A stretch of 64,000 nt of DNA from Ramlibacter tataouinensis. Lineage in GTDB: Bacteria > Pseudomonadota > Gammaproteobacteria > Burkholderiales > Burkholderiaceae_C. Below, piece by piece: positions 7,742 to 16,994 of this stretch. Where the stretch lies: NCBI GenBank assembly GCA_002427815.1, contig DIZF01000029.1:63745-127744 (forward strand), written 5' to 3'. The first letter of the stretch is position 1. Each line of letters opens with the position of its first letter. Below the pieces are notes generated by a model that made no database searches, was not told where the DNA came from, and saw only the letters and a program-made list of their open reading frames with translations. The position numbers were made by a program, and so were the translations under genes.

Positions 7742-10700
7742 ATGAGCCATTTTCTCGACCGCCTCACCTATTTTTCACAGCCCCGCGAGCCGTTCTCCGG
7801 CGACCACGGGCAGACCACCGGCGAAGACCGCACCTGGGAGGACGCCTATCGCGACCGCTGGGCGCACGACAAGATCGTGCGCAGCACCCACGGCGTCAAC
7901 TGCACCGGGTCCTGCTCCTGGAAGATCTACGTCAAGGGCGGCATCGTCACCTGGGAAACCCAGCAGACCGACTACCCGCGCACGCGCTGGGACATGCCCA
8001 ACCACGAGCCGCGCGGCTGTTCGCGCGGCGCCAGCTACAGCTGGTACCTGTACAGCGCCAATCGCGTGAAGTACCCCATGGTGCGTGGTCGCCTGCTCAA
8101 GGTCTGGCGCGAAGCGCGGCTCACGATGGCGCCGGTCCTGGCCTGGGCCACGATCGTCGCCGACGACGCCAGGCGCAAGAGCTGGCAGTCCGTACGCGGC
8201 ATGGGCGGCTTCACCCGCTCCAGCTGGGACGAGGTCAACGAGATCATCGCCGCGGCCAACATTCACACCATCCGCCAGCATGGACCCGACCGGATCGTCG
8301 GCTTCTCGCCGATCCCCGCGATGTCGATGGTGAGCTACGCCGCCGGCAGCCGCTATCTCAGCCTGATCGGCGGCGTCAACCTGAGCTTCTACGACTGGTA
8401 CTGCGACCTGCCGCCCTCGAGCCCGCAGGTCTGGGGCGAACAGACCGACGTGCCGGAATCGGCCGACTGGTACAACTCCAGCTTCATCATCGCCTGGGGC
8501 TCCAACGTGCCGCAGACACGCACGCCGGACGCCCACTTCTTCACCGAGGTGCGCTACAAGGGCACCAAGACCGTGGCGATCACGCCCGATTACTCCGAGG
8601 TGGCGAAGCTGTCCGACCTGTGGCTGCACCCCAAGCAGGGCACCGACGCAGCCGTCGCGATGGCGATGGGCCATGTGATCCTCAAGGAGTTCTATTTCGA
8701 CAAGCGCTCGGCGTATTTCGACGACTATGCGCGCCGCTACACCGACCTGCCAATGCTGGTGATGCTGAAGGAGCACCGCATGCCCTCCGGCGAGACGGTC
8801 ATGGTTCCGGATCGCTATGTCCGCGCCTCCGACTTCAATGGCAAGCTCGGCCAGTCGAACAACCCGGAATGGAAAACCGTGGCCTTTGCCGACGACGGCA
8901 AGGTGGTGCTGCCCAAAGGCGCCATCGGCTTCCGCTGGGGGCCGGACGGTCGCCCCGACGCGGGCCAATGGAACCTCGAAGACAAGGAAGCACGGCACGA
9001 CCAGCAGGTCAAGCTCAAGCTGTCGGTGCTGGAAGGCGCGAGCCCTGGCAGCGAAACCGCGAAGATCGGTTTCCCCTACTTCGGCGGCATTCCGAGCGAG
9101 CACTTCCCGCACAACACCCAGACCGATGTGCTGGTGCGCACGGTGCCGGTGCAGCGTATCGCGCTGGGCAAGGCCGGCGAGGAACGCTCGGCGCTCGTCG
9201 CTACCGTCTTCGATCTGCATGCGGCCAATTACGGTGTGGCACGCGGGTTGCCCGGTGAGCTGGCGGCGAAGAGCTTCGACGACGACACGCCCTACACGCC
9301 GGCATGGCAGGAAAAGATCACCGGCGTGTCGCGCGACCAGATCATCACCGTGGCGCGCCAGTTCGCCGACAACGCAGACAAGACCCATGGCAAGTCCATG
9401 GTGATCATCGGCGCCGGCATGAATCACTGGTACAACAGCGACATGAACTACCGCGGCGTCATCAACATGCTGATGATGTGCGGCTGCATCGGCCAGAGCG
9501 GTGGCGGCTGGGCGCATTACGTGGGCCAGGAAAAGCTGCGCCCGCAGACCGGCTGGACGGCGCTGGCCTTCGCGCTGGACTGGATCCGTCCGCCGCGCCA
9601 GATGAACTCCACCAGTTTTTTCTACGCGCATACCGACCAGTGGCGCTACGAGAAACTCGGCATGGAAGAAGTGCTGTCGCCGCTGGCCGACAAGAAGGCG
9701 TTCGCCGGCAGCATGATCGACTACAACGTGCGCGCCGAACGCATGGGCTGGCTGCCGTCGGCGCCGCAACTGCAGACGAATCCGCTGCAGGTCGTCAAGG
9801 ACGCCCAGGCAGCCGGCATGGAAGGCAGGGACTACACGGTCAAGGCGCTGAAGGACGGGTCGCTGCGCATGAGCTGCGAGGACCCGGATCATCCCGCCAA
9901 CTGGCCACGCAACATGTTCGTGTGGCGCTCGAACATCCTGGGCTCCTCCGGCAAGGGCCACGAGTATTTCCTGAAACACCTGCTGGGCACCAGTCACGGC
10001 GTACAGGGCAAGGACCTCGGCGCGGACCAGGCCAAGCCCACCGAGGTGGTCTGGCACGATCAGGCGCCCGAGGGCAAGCTGGACCTGGTGGTGACGCTGG
10101 ACTTCCGCATGAGCACGACCTGCCTGTATTCGGACATCGTGCTGCCCACCGCCACCTGGTACGAGAAGAACGACCTGAACACCAGCGACATGCATCCGTT
10201 CATCCACCCGCTGTCCACGGCGGTGGACCCGGCCTGGCAATCGAAAAGCGACTGGGAGATCTACAAGGGTTTCGCGAAGAAATTCAGCGAGCTGTGCCCC
10301 GGCCACCTGGGTGTCGAGAAGGAAGTGGTGCTCACGCCGTTGATGCACGACTCGCCGGGTGAACTGGCCCAACCCTTCGGCGTGGCCGACTGGAAGCGCG
10401 GCGAATGCGAGCTGATTCCGGGCAAGACGGCGCCGCAGATCGCCGTGGTCGAGCGCGACTATCCCAATGTGTACAAACGCTTCACCGCCCTCGGCCCGCT
10501 GATGAGCAAGGTCGGCAACGGCGGCAAGGGCATCTCGTGGAACACCCAGACCGAAGTCGAACAGCTCGGCCAGCTCAACGGCCTGGTCACCGACGCCGGC
10601 GCCACCCAGGGCATGCCCTCCATCGACAGCGACATCGACGCCTGCGAAGTCGTGCTGCAACTCGCCCCTGAGACCAACGGACATGTGGCTGTGAAGGCGT

Positions 10701-11530
10701 GGGAGGCGCTGTCGAAGCAGACCGGGCGCGAACACGCCCATCTGGCGCTGCACCGCGAGGACGAGAAGATCCGCTTCCGCGACATCCAGGCACAGCCGCG
10801 CAAGATCATTTCGTCGCCCACCTGGAGCGGCCTGGAAAGCGAAAAGGTTTCGTACAACGCCGGCTACACCAACGTCCATGAGCTGATCCCATGGCGCACC
10901 CTCACCGGGCGCCAGCAGTTCTACCTGGACCATCCGTGGATGAGCGCGTTCGGCGAGAACTTCGCCAGCTATCGCCCGCCGGTGGACCTGAAGGCCACCG
11001 CCGGCATCCACGGCATCAAGGGGAACGGCAACACCGAGATCCTGCTGAACTTCATCACGCCGCACCAGAAGTGGGGCATCCACTCCACCTACAGCGACAA
11101 CCTGCTGATGCTCACGCTCAATCGCGGGGGCCCGGTGATCTGGCTGTCGGAGGACGACGCGAAGAGCGCCGGCATTGTCGACAACGACTGGGTCGAGCTC
11201 TTCAACCTCAACGGCGCCATCGCGGCGCGGGCGGTGGTAAGCCAGCGGATCAACCCGGGGATGGTGCTCATGTACCACGCGCAGGAAAAGACCATCAACA
11301 CGCCCGGCTCGCAGATCACCGGCATGCGCGGCGGCATCCACAACTCGGTCACGCGCATCGTGCTCAAGCCCACCCACATGATCGGCGGCTACGCCCAGTT
11401 CAGCTACGGCTTCAACTACTACGGAACCATAGGCACCAACCGCGACGAATTCGTGGTGGTGCGCAAGATGAGCAAGATCGACTGGATGGACGAGCCGGCG
11501 GCCGCGGCTGCGGCAGGAGAAGCAGCATGA
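7742..11530 (+). CDS. narG: Respiratory nitrate reductase, alpha subunit NarG
   Basis: A 1262-residue catalytic subunit, normal length for NarG. The N-terminal FS0 [4Fe-4S] ligands are His50, Cys54, Cys58 and Cys93, the His-coordinated arrangement typical of NarG. The molybdenum-site stretch YDWYCDLPPSSPQ follows near residue 218, with the Asp that coordinates Mo-bisMGD. No twin-arginine motif for independent export is obvious, as expected for a cytoplasm-facing NarGH. It reduces nitrate to nitrite with electrons passed from NarI through NarH. The stop overlaps the narH start by four bases (ATGA). Confidence 0.98.
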   Translation: MSHFLDRLTYFSQPREPFSGDHGQTTGEDRTWEDAYRDRWAHDKIVRSTHGVNCTGSCSWKIYVKGGIVTWETQQTDYPRTRWDMPNHEPRGCSRGASYSWYLYSANRVKYPMVRGRLLKVWREARLTMAPVLAWATIVADDARRKSWQSVRGMGGFTRSSWDEVNEIIAAANIHTIRQHGPDRIVGFSPIPAMSMVSYAAGSRYLSLIGGVNLSFYDWYCDLPPSSPQVWGEQTDVPESADWYNSSFIIAWGSNVPQTRTPDAHFFTEVRYKGTKTVAITPDYSEVAKLSDLWLHPKQGTDAAVAMAMGHVILKEFYFDKRSAYFDDYARRYTDLPMLVMLKEHRMPSGETVMVPDRYVRASDFNGKLGQSNNPEWKTVAFADDGKVVLPKGAIGFRWGPDGRPDAGQWNLEDKEARHDQQVKLKLSVLEGASPGSETAKIGFPYFGGIPSEHFPHNTQTDVLVRTVPVQRIALGKAGEERSALVATVFDLHAANYGVARGLPGELAAKSFDDDTPYTPAWQEKITGVSRDQIITVARQFADNADKTHGKSMVIIGAGMNHWYNSDMNYRGVINMLMMCGCIGQSGGGWAHYVGQEKLRPQTGWTALAFALDWIRPPRQMNSTSFFYAHTDQWRYEKLGMEEVLSPLADKKAFAGSMIDYNVRAERMGWLPSAPQLQTNPLQVVKDAQAAGMEGRDYTVKALKDGSLRMSCEDPDHPANWPRNMFVWRSNILGSSGKGHEYFLKHLLGTSHGVQGKDLGADQAKPTEVVWHDQAPEGKLDLVVTLDFRMSTTCLYSDIVLPTATWYEKNDLNTSDMHPFIHPLSTAVDPAWQSKSDWEIYKGFAKKFSELCPGHLGVEKEVVLTPLMHDSPGELAQPFGVADWKRGECELIPGKTAPQIAVVERDYPNVYKRFTALGPLMSKVGNGGKGISWNTQTEVEQLGQLNGLVTDAGATQGMPSIDSDIDACEVVLQLAPETNGHVAVKAWEALSKQTGREHAHLALHREDEKIRFRDIQAQPRKIISSPTWSGLESEKVSYNAGYTNVHELIPWRTLTGRQQFYLDHPWMSAFGENFASYRPPVDLKATAGIHGIKGNGNTEILLNFITPHQKWGIHSTYSDNLLMLTLNRGGPVIWLSEDDAKSAGIVDNDWVELFNLNGAIAARAVVSQRINPGMVLMYHAQEKTINTPGSQITGMRGGIHNSVTRIVLKPTHMIGGYAQFSYGFNYYGTIGTNRDEFVVVRKMSKIDWMDEPAAAAAAGEAA

Positions 11531-13059
11531 AAGTCCGCGCACAGATCGGCATGGTCCTGAACCTGGACAAGTGCATCGGTTGCCACACCTGCTCGGTCAC
11601 CTGCAAGAACGTGTGGACCAGCCGGCCCGGCATGGAGTACGCGTGGTTCAACAACGTGGAGACGAAGCCCGGCATCGGCTACCCCAAGGAGTGGGAGAAC
11701 CAGGGCAAGTGGAACGGCGGGTGGGTTCGCAAGGCCGACGGCTCGATCGCGCCGCGCCAGGGCAACAAGTGGCAGTTGCTGATGAAGATCTTCTCCAATC
11801 CGAACCTGCCGCAGATCGACGACTACTACGAGCCCTTCACCTTCGACTACGACCACCTGCAGTCGGCGCCCGAGATGAAGGCGGTGCCAACGGCGCGGCC
11901 GCGCAGCCTGATCACCGGCCAGCGCATGGAAAAGATCGAATGGGGACCGAACTGGGAGGAGATCCTGGGCGGCGAGTTCGCCAAGCGCAGCAAGGACGCG
12001 AATCTGGCGGACTTCGACGCGGTGCAAAAGCAGATGGTGGGTCAGTTCGAAAACACCTTCATGATGTATTTGCCCCGCCTGTGCGAGCACTGCCTGAATC
12101 CGGCCTGCGTTGCGTCGTGCCCTTCCGGCTCGATCTACAAGCGCGAGGAAGACGGCATCGTCCTGATCGATCAGGACAAGTGCCGCGGTTGGCGCATGTG
12201 CGTGTCCGGCTGTCCCTACAAGAAGATCTACTACAACTGGCAGTCGGGCAAGGCCGAGAAATGCATCTTCTGCTATCCGCGCATCGAAGCCGGCCAGCCG
12301 ACGGTGTGCTCGGAAACCTGCGTGGGCCGTATCCGCTATCTGGGCGTGGTGCTGTACGACGCCGACCGCATCGAGGAAGCCGCCAGCGTGGAAAACGAGA
12401 AGGACCTGTACCAGGCCCAGCTCGACATCTTCCTGGACCCGCATGACCCCAAGGTGATAGCCCAGGCGCGCCAGGACGGCATCCCCGAAGCCTGGCTCGA
12501 AGGCGCGCGCAACAGCCCGGTCTGGAAGATGGCGATGGACTGGAAAGTGGCGCTGCCGTTGCACCCGGAATACCGCACGCTGCCGATGGTCTGGTATGTG
12601 CCGCCGCTGTCGCCCATCACCTCGGCCGCGAACGCCGGCCAGGTCGGTGTCAACGGCGAAATTCCCGACGTGCAGCAGATGCGAATCCCGGTGCAGTATC
12701 TGGCCAACCTGCTGACAGCGGGCGACACCGCGCCCGTGGTGCGTTCGCTGGAACGGATGCTGGCCATGCGGGCCTACCAGCGCGGCAAGCATGTGGACCG
12801 CGTCGAGAACCGGGCCGTGCTGGAACAGGTGGGCCTCACCGTGCGGCAGGTCGAGGAGATGTACCAGGTGATGGCCATCGCGAACTACGAGGACCGCTTC
12901 GTGATCCCGAGCACCCACCGCGAATATGCCGAGAACACCTTCGACATGAAGGGCGGCTGCGGCTTCTCCTTCGGCAACGGCTGCTCCGACGGCAGCACCG
13001 AGACCAGCCTGTTCGGCGGCAAGAAGCGCCGCACGATTCCGATCCAGTCGACCGTCTGA
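11527..13059 (+). CDS. narH: Respiratory nitrate reductase, beta subunit NarH
   Basis: A 510-residue electron-transfer subunit with four Cys groups: CIGCHTCSVTCKN near residue 16, CEHCLNPACVASCP, CRGWRMCVSGCP and the paired CIFC / CSETC near residue 252-270. The Trp in CRGWRMC replaces a cluster Cys, the hallmark of the single [3Fe-4S] centre of NarH. It links the NarI hemes to NarG. The ATG at 11527 overlaps the narG stop, and narJ follows after 12 bases. Confidence 0.98.
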   Translation: MKVRAQIGMVLNLDKCIGCHTCSVTCKNVWTSRPGMEYAWFNNVETKPGIGYPKEWENQGKWNGGWVRKADGSIAPRQGNKWQLLMKIFSNPNLPQIDDYYEPFTFDYDHLQSAPEMKAVPTARPRSLITGQRMEKIEWGPNWEEILGGEFAKRSKDANLADFDAVQKQMVGQFENTFMMYLPRLCEHCLNPACVASCPSGSIYKREEDGIVLIDQDKCRGWRMCVSGCPYKKIYYNWQSGKAEKCIFCYPRIEAGQPTVCSETCVGRIRYLGVVLYDADRIEEAASVENEKDLYQAQLDIFLDPHDPKVIAQARQDGIPEAWLEGARNSPVWKMAMDWKVALPLHPEYRTLPMVWYVPPLSPITSAANAGQVGVNGEIPDVQQMRIPVQYLANLLTAGDTAPVVRSLERMLAMRAYQRGKHVDRVENRAVLEQVGLTVRQVEEMYQVMAIANYEDRFVIPSTHREYAENTFDMKGGCGFSFGNGCSDGSTETSLFGGKKRRTIPIQSTV

Positions 13060-13071
13060 GAGCGCAGCCAC

Positions 13072-13749
13072 ATGAAAAACAACCGACACACCCTGCGCGC
13101 GCTGGCGCTGCTGCTGGGTTATCCCGACGAAAAGCTGCGCGGCCTGCTGCCGGCGCTGGCCGATGCGATCGACTCGGAAGCGGCCTTGCCGCAGGCACGG
13201 CGCATCGAGCTGCGCGCCTTCATCGGCGAGATGGAGCGGGCCGACCCGATCGAGCTGGAGGCCCGCTATGTCGAACTGTTCGACCGTGGCCGCGCCACCT
13301 CGCTGCACCTGTTCGAGCATGTGCACGGCGATTCGCGCGATCGCGGCCCGGCCATGATCGACCTGACCCAGACCTACGAGAAGGCCGGCCTGCTGCTCGG
13401 CCCGCACGAGCTGCCCGATCACCTGTGCGTGGTGCTGGAGTTCGCTTCGACCCAGCCGCCGGCCCTGGCCCGCGCCTTCCTGGGCGAAATGGCCCACATC
13501 CTCAACGCGATCTTCAGCGCGCTGCGCAAGCGTGAGAGCCGCTATGCGACGGTGCTGGCCGCGGTGCTGGAGCTGGCCGGCCACAAGGCCGAGGCCGTGC
13601 CCGTGGCCGACGACGAACCGATGGACGAGAGCTGGGCCGAACCCGTCGTATTCGATGGCTGCAGCACGCGCGGACAGGCCGGACCCGGCCAGCCTCAGCC
13701 GATCCACATCGTTCGCAAGACCCCTCCCGTTGAAGGAGCACGCGCATGA
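13072..13749 (+). CDS. narJ: Nitrate reductase molybdenum cofactor assembly chaperone NarJ
   Basis: A 225-residue all-helical TorD/DmsD/NarJ-family protein. The start region TLRALALLLGYPDEKLR and the central stretch RGPAMIDLTQTYEKAGL with LPDHLCVVLEFAS are typical of NarJ. It holds apo-NarG until the cofactor and FS0 cluster are inserted and is not part of the final enzyme. The acidic C-terminal tail is variable in the family. Its stop overlaps the narI start by four bases. Confidence 0.95.
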   Translation: MKNNRHTLRALALLLGYPDEKLRGLLPALADAIDSEAALPQARRIELRAFIGEMERADPIELEARYVELFDRGRATSLHLFEHVHGDSRDRGPAMIDLTQTYEKAGLLLGPHELPDHLCVVLEFASTQPPALARAFLGEMAHILNAIFSALRKRESRYATVLAAVLELAGHKAEAVPVADDEPMDESWAEPVVFDGCSTRGQAGPGQPQPIHIVRKTPPVEGARA

Positions 13750-14516
13750 ACTACCTGAACCAGTTCCTGTTCGGCTATTACCCCTACATCTGCCTCACCG
13801 TCTTCCTCGCGGGCAGCCTGATCCGGTTCGACCGCGACCAGTACACGTGGAAAAGCGACTCGTCGCAATTGCTGCGCCACGGGCAACTGCGCTGGGGCAG
13901 CAACCTGTTCCACATCGGCATCCTGTTCCTGCTGGGTGGGCACACCATGGGGTTGCTGACGCCGCACTTCCTCTACGCGCCCTTCGTCTCGGCCCCCGAC
14001 AAGCAGCTGATGGCGATGATCTCGGGCGGCATCGCCGGCCTGCTCGGCTTCATCGGCGTCACCATCCTGTTGCATCGCCGGCTCGGCGATCCACGCATCC
14101 GGATCAATTCGAAGACCAGCGACATCCTGCTGCTGGTGCTGCTGTGGGTGCAGTTCGCGCTCGGCCTGGTCACCATTCCCTTGTCCGCGCAGCACCTGGA
14201 CGGCGGACTGATGATGAAACTGGCCGAATGGGCCCAGCACGTCGTAACCTTCCGCGCGGGCGCCGTCGACCTGCTGGCCGATGCCGGCTGGATCTTCAAG
14301 GCGCACATGTTCCTGGGCATGTCGCTGTTCCTGGTGTTTCCCTTTACCCGCCTGGTGCACGTGTGGAGCGGCTTCGGCACCCTCGCCTACCTGGTGCGTC
14401 CGTACCAGGTGGTGCGCACTCGCCGCGCACTGAAGCCGGTTCGCCACAGCGCGTCCGCCCCGACGCACGCTACGGCCGCGCCTGAGCTCGTCCTCGAACC
14501 TGGAAAGACCGCATGA
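13746..14516 (+). CDS. narI: Respiratory nitrate reductase, gamma subunit NarI (cytochrome b)
   Basis: A 256-residue integral membrane diheme cytochrome b with five predicted helices. The stretch GSNLFHIGILFLLGGHTMG carries His residues matching the E. coli ligands near TM2, and AHMFLGMSLFLVFPFTRLVH supplies the TM5 ligands. It oxidises quinol on the periplasmic side and anchors NarGH. A C-terminal extension of about 30 residues after the last helix is longer than in E. coli NarI. It overlaps both narJ and the next gene by ATGA. Confidence 0.96.
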   Translation: MNYLNQFLFGYYPYICLTVFLAGSLIRFDRDQYTWKSDSSQLLRHGQLRWGSNLFHIGILFLLGGHTMGLLTPHFLYAPFVSAPDKQLMAMISGGIAGLLGFIGVTILLHRRLGDPRIRINSKTSDILLLVLLWVQFALGLVTIPLSAQHLDGGLMMKLAEWAQHVVTFRAGAVDLLADAGWIFKAHMFLGMSLFLVFPFTRLVHVWSGFGTLAYLVRPYQVVRTRRALKPVRHSASAPTHATAAPELVLEPGKTA

Positions 14517-15346
14517 TGAAAAGCAGTAGCGGATGCGGCGGCGGCGCCTGCGGCTGCAGCGGCGGCGCAGTTCCTGTCGCCCCAGCCTCGGTCAACGGCG
14601 TCGCCTTGCACGGGTCGGGACTGCCACTGGAAGAAACCGATCTGCGCGAGGCAGCCTGGAGCGAGCTGCTGCGCCAGGAGGCCGTGCGCCAGGGATTGCT
14701 GCCCAGGCACGAAGATGCGCAGGCGCAGGCACTGTCCCGGGACGACCAGCAGATCATCGAGGGCATGCTGGAGCGCACCGTCGCGCTTCCAGCCGCCACC
14801 GAGGAAGAATGCCGACGCTACTATGAATCACGCAAGACGCATTTTGTGCAAGGCGAGTTGGTGCATGCGCGGCACATCTTGTTCGCAGTGACCGCAGGGG
14901 TCGATGTCCACAGGTTAGCCGCGCGGGCCGAGCAGGCCTTGCTGGAACTCACCCGAAAAGGAGTGGACCCCGGCCGCTTTGCCGAGCTGGCAAGCCAGCT
15001 GTCCAATTGCCCCAGCGGTGTGCAGGGCGGCGACCTGGGGTGGCTCGCATCCCACGACTGCGCCGACGAGCTGGCCAACGAACTGTTCCACCAGCCCCTT
15101 GCCTTGTCCGGCATCGGCCTGCGACCGCGACTGGTCCACAGCCGCTATGGCTTTCACATCGTCGAGGTGCTGGAACGCAAGGCCGGGTGCCAGCCACCGT
15201 TCGAGGAGGTGCACCTGCGGATCGCCCTGCAATTGGCCCAGCAATCGCGCGCCAAGGCCCTGCACCAGTACATGCAATTGCTGGCCGGCGGTGCCATGAT
15301 CGAAGGCGTCGTGCTGGAGGGGGCTGGGTCGCCGCTGGTTCAGTGA
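14513..15346 (+). CDS. Parvulin-type peptidyl-prolyl isomerase with Cys-rich N-terminus
   Basis: A 277-residue protein. The Gly/Cys tail at residues 7-18 contains C8, C13 and C15 and no signal peptide, so it is probably cytosolic. A helical linker follows, then a PpiC/parvulin domain (about residues 115-215) with VHARHILF, CPSGVQGGDLGWL and RYGFHIVEVLE. The layout resembles NifM, which matures nitrogenase iron protein. Its ATGA overlap with narI makes it part of the nar operon, so a role in NarGHI folding or maturation is a fair inference. The Cys tail could bind metal; I cannot test this from sequence. Confidence 0.88.
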   Translation: MMKSSSGCGGGACGCSGGAVPVAPASVNGVALHGSGLPLEETDLREAAWSELLRQEAVRQGLLPRHEDAQAQALSRDDQQIIEGMLERTVALPAATEEECRRYYESRKTHFVQGELVHARHILFAVTAGVDVHRLAARAEQALLELTRKGVDPGRFAELASQLSNCPSGVQGGDLGWLASHDCADELANELFHQPLALSGIGLRPRLVHSRYGFHIVEVLERKAGCQPPFEEVHLRIALQLAQQSRAKALHQYMQLLAGGAMIEGVVLEGAGSPLVQ

Positions 15347-15667
15347 CCGATCCCAGCCGGCCCCGCAGAGCTTTCCATCGCGGCGCGGCGCCGTTCCGCC
15401 AGCCCGCTACCCAGCCGGCCTCGGGGAATACCCCCGGGCAAGGTCGTCCGCCCCAAGGCGCCTATCATGCAGCTCAGGGATGACAAGTGGCAGGTGTGCC
15501 ATAGCGTGCCGACGAAAGGCCCGGGTCCTCAAAGGGCTTTCACGGTGCCGGGGCGCGATCGAAAGACCGAGAAATCCGTGTCTTTGATGCACAACAAGGA
15601 GAATGCATGAGCGCTTCTATAGCCTCCCTGAGGGAAACTGGTCCCAACCAACCGTATCTGGAACACG
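15347..15667 (+). other. 321-base intergenic region before the nitronate-monooxygenase-like gene
   Basis: No standard gene is visible. The first 230 bases show no open frame with a good start signal and no strong hairpin with a T run. The last 85 bases hold the FNR-like box, a candidate -10 element and a 22-codon open frame described in separate entries. The region therefore looks like the promoter of the second, separately started anaerobic operon. Confidence 0.6.
15584..15597 (+). promoter_or_regulatory. FNR-like box upstream of the NMO-nrdJ operon
   Basis: TTGAT-GCAC-AACAA matches the FNR consensus at 9 of 10 conserved bases. A candidate -10 TATAGC lies at 15618-15623, 20 bases after the box, close to the 22 expected for a class II site. 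The start point would then be near 15630, giving a leader of about 37 bases before the ATG at 15668. The site also overlaps the AAGGAG ribosome-binding sequence of the small open frame at 15607, so the two signals may be alternatives. Confidence 0.6.
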
Positions 15668-15675
15668 ATGGATAA
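15607..15675 (+). CDS. Possible 22-residue leader peptide or uORF
   Basis: A short open frame starting MSASIASLRE, preceded by a good AGGAG (15597-15601), and ending with a TAA that overlaps the ATGGATAA start of the next gene. The next gene has only a weak ribosome-binding site of its own, so translational coupling is possible. If transcription instead starts near 15630, as the FNR geometry suggests, this frame would not be made from that promoter. I recognise no family. Treat as a candidate only. Confidence 0.3.
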   Translation: MSASIASLRETGPNQPYLEHDG

Positions 15676-16984
15676 GTCATTACCCGAAGACCTGGGAGAG
15701 GCGTCGGGCAACGGCGCGGCACAGGCCGCCGCCTTGCAAGCCCTCTCGCGCAATTCAGGCCTTCGGCCCTGGCGGCTGGGCAACAAGACCCTGCTGCCGG
15801 TCGTTCAAGGCGGCATGGGCGTCGGGATCTCGGCCGGTGGCCTAGCGGGCGCTGTTGCCGGCCTGGGCGGGGTCGGAACAATCTCTTCGGTCGACCTGCG
15901 CCGGCACCACCCCGACCTGATGGCTCGCACCGCCAACGTGGCGCGCCAGCCCGACGCCAGGGCGCGCATCGACGCCGCCAATCTGGAGGCGCTCGACCGT
16001 GAAATCAAGCGCGCCCGCACACTGTCGGGCGGCCGCGGCATGATCGCCGTGAACATCATGCGGGCCGTGAGCGAGTACGAACACTATGTGCGCCAGTCCC
16101 TGGCCTCCGGCATCGACGCGGTGGTGGTTGGCGCGGGCCTGCCGCTGGACCTGCCCGAACTGGGCCGCGACCATCCCCAGGTCGCGCTCATTCCTATCCT
16201 TTCGGATCTGCGCGGGGTCCAGCTAGTGATGCGCAAGTGGGAGAAGAAGGGCCGGCTTCCCGACGCGATCGTCATCGAGAATCCCCGGCTGGCCGGCGGC
16301 CACCTCGGGGCTGCCAAGGTCGCCGACCTGCAGGATCACCGTTTCGACTTCGAAGTCGTGCTGCCCGAGGTGATGGCCTTCTTCCGCTCGGCCGGTCTCG
16401 ATGGACGGATCCCGCTGATCGCTGCCGGCGGCATTTCCAGCCTGGACGACATCCGCCGGCTGCAGGGGCTCGGCGCTTCCGCAGTCCAGCTCGGAACCGC
16501 GTTCGCCGTCACGCTGGAGTGCGACGCCCATCCCGAATTCAAGCGCGTCCTGGCCGACGCCACGCCCGAGGACATCGTCGAATTCACCAGTGTCGCCGGC
16601 CTTCCGGCCCGTGCTGTGCGCACGCCCTGGCTGGACAAGTACCTGCGCAACGAATCGAAGCTGAAGGAAAAGGCGCGCGTCCAGCCGAACTGCAACATGT
16701 GGTTCGACTGCCTGTCGCACTGCGGCTTGCGCGACGGCAATGCAAACTGGGGCCAGTTCTGCATCGACAAGGAACTGGGTCAGGCGCTGGAAGGCGACCG
16801 GCACGAGGGACTCTTTTTCCGTGGCGCCGGCCGGCTGCCGTTCGGCAATCAGATCCGCTCGGTGCATGAACTGATGCAATGGCTGGTCGGCGGCATCCTG
16901 CCGCCCGGCGTGCGGGAAAGCGAGCAGGACGGGTGGCAGAGCGCGCAAAGGTCGGAGGCAGCCCTCGAGGCGGCGCAAGAATAG
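15668..16984 (+). CDS. Nitronate monooxygenase-like FMN protein with C-terminal Cys cluster
   Basis: A 438-residue TIM-barrel flavoprotein of the nitronate monooxygenase / enoyl-reductase-II superfamily. Visible motifs are VVQGGMGVGIS (about residue 46), AGGHLG with the likely catalytic His, and IAAGGISSLDDIRRL plus GASAVQLGTAF for FMN phosphate. It is longer than the usual 320-360 residues. The extension holds four Cys (C342, C348, C352, C365; spacing C-x5-C-x3-C-x12-C) that could bind an Fe-S cluster or zinc. Position between an FNR-like box and a class II ribonucleotide reductase suggests an anaerobic job. Oxygen-using nitronate oxidation fits poorly there, so the true substrate is open. 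Confidence 0.75.
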   Translation: MDKSLPEDLGEASGNGAAQAAALQALSRNSGLRPWRLGNKTLLPVVQGGMGVGISAGGLAGAVAGLGGVGTISSVDLRRHHPDLMARTANVARQPDARARIDAANLEALDREIKRARTLSGGRGMIAVNIMRAVSEYEHYVRQSLASGIDAVVVGAGLPLDLPELGRDHPQVALIPILSDLRGVQLVMRKWEKKGRLPDAIVIENPRLAGGHLGAAKVADLQDHRFDFEVVLPEVMAFFRSAGLDGRIPLIAAGGISSLDDIRRLQGLGASAVQLGTAFAVTLECDAHPEFKRVLADATPEDIVEFTSVAGLPARAVRTPWLDKYLRNESKLKEKARVQPNCNMWFDCLSHCGLRDGNANWGQFCIDKELGQALEGDRHEGLFFRGAGRLPFGNQIRSVHELMQWLVGGILPPGVRESEQDGWQSAQRSEAALEAAQE

Positions 16985-16994
16985 GAACAAGAGG

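Noticed and set aside
7775..11542. A 1255-codon open frame on the minus strand, antisense to narG, and similar long antisense frames over ilvD, acs and others.
   Set aside because: They are shadows caused by high GC and third-position bias. The translations are Arg/Gly/His-rich without domains, while the plus-strand genes have full motifs.
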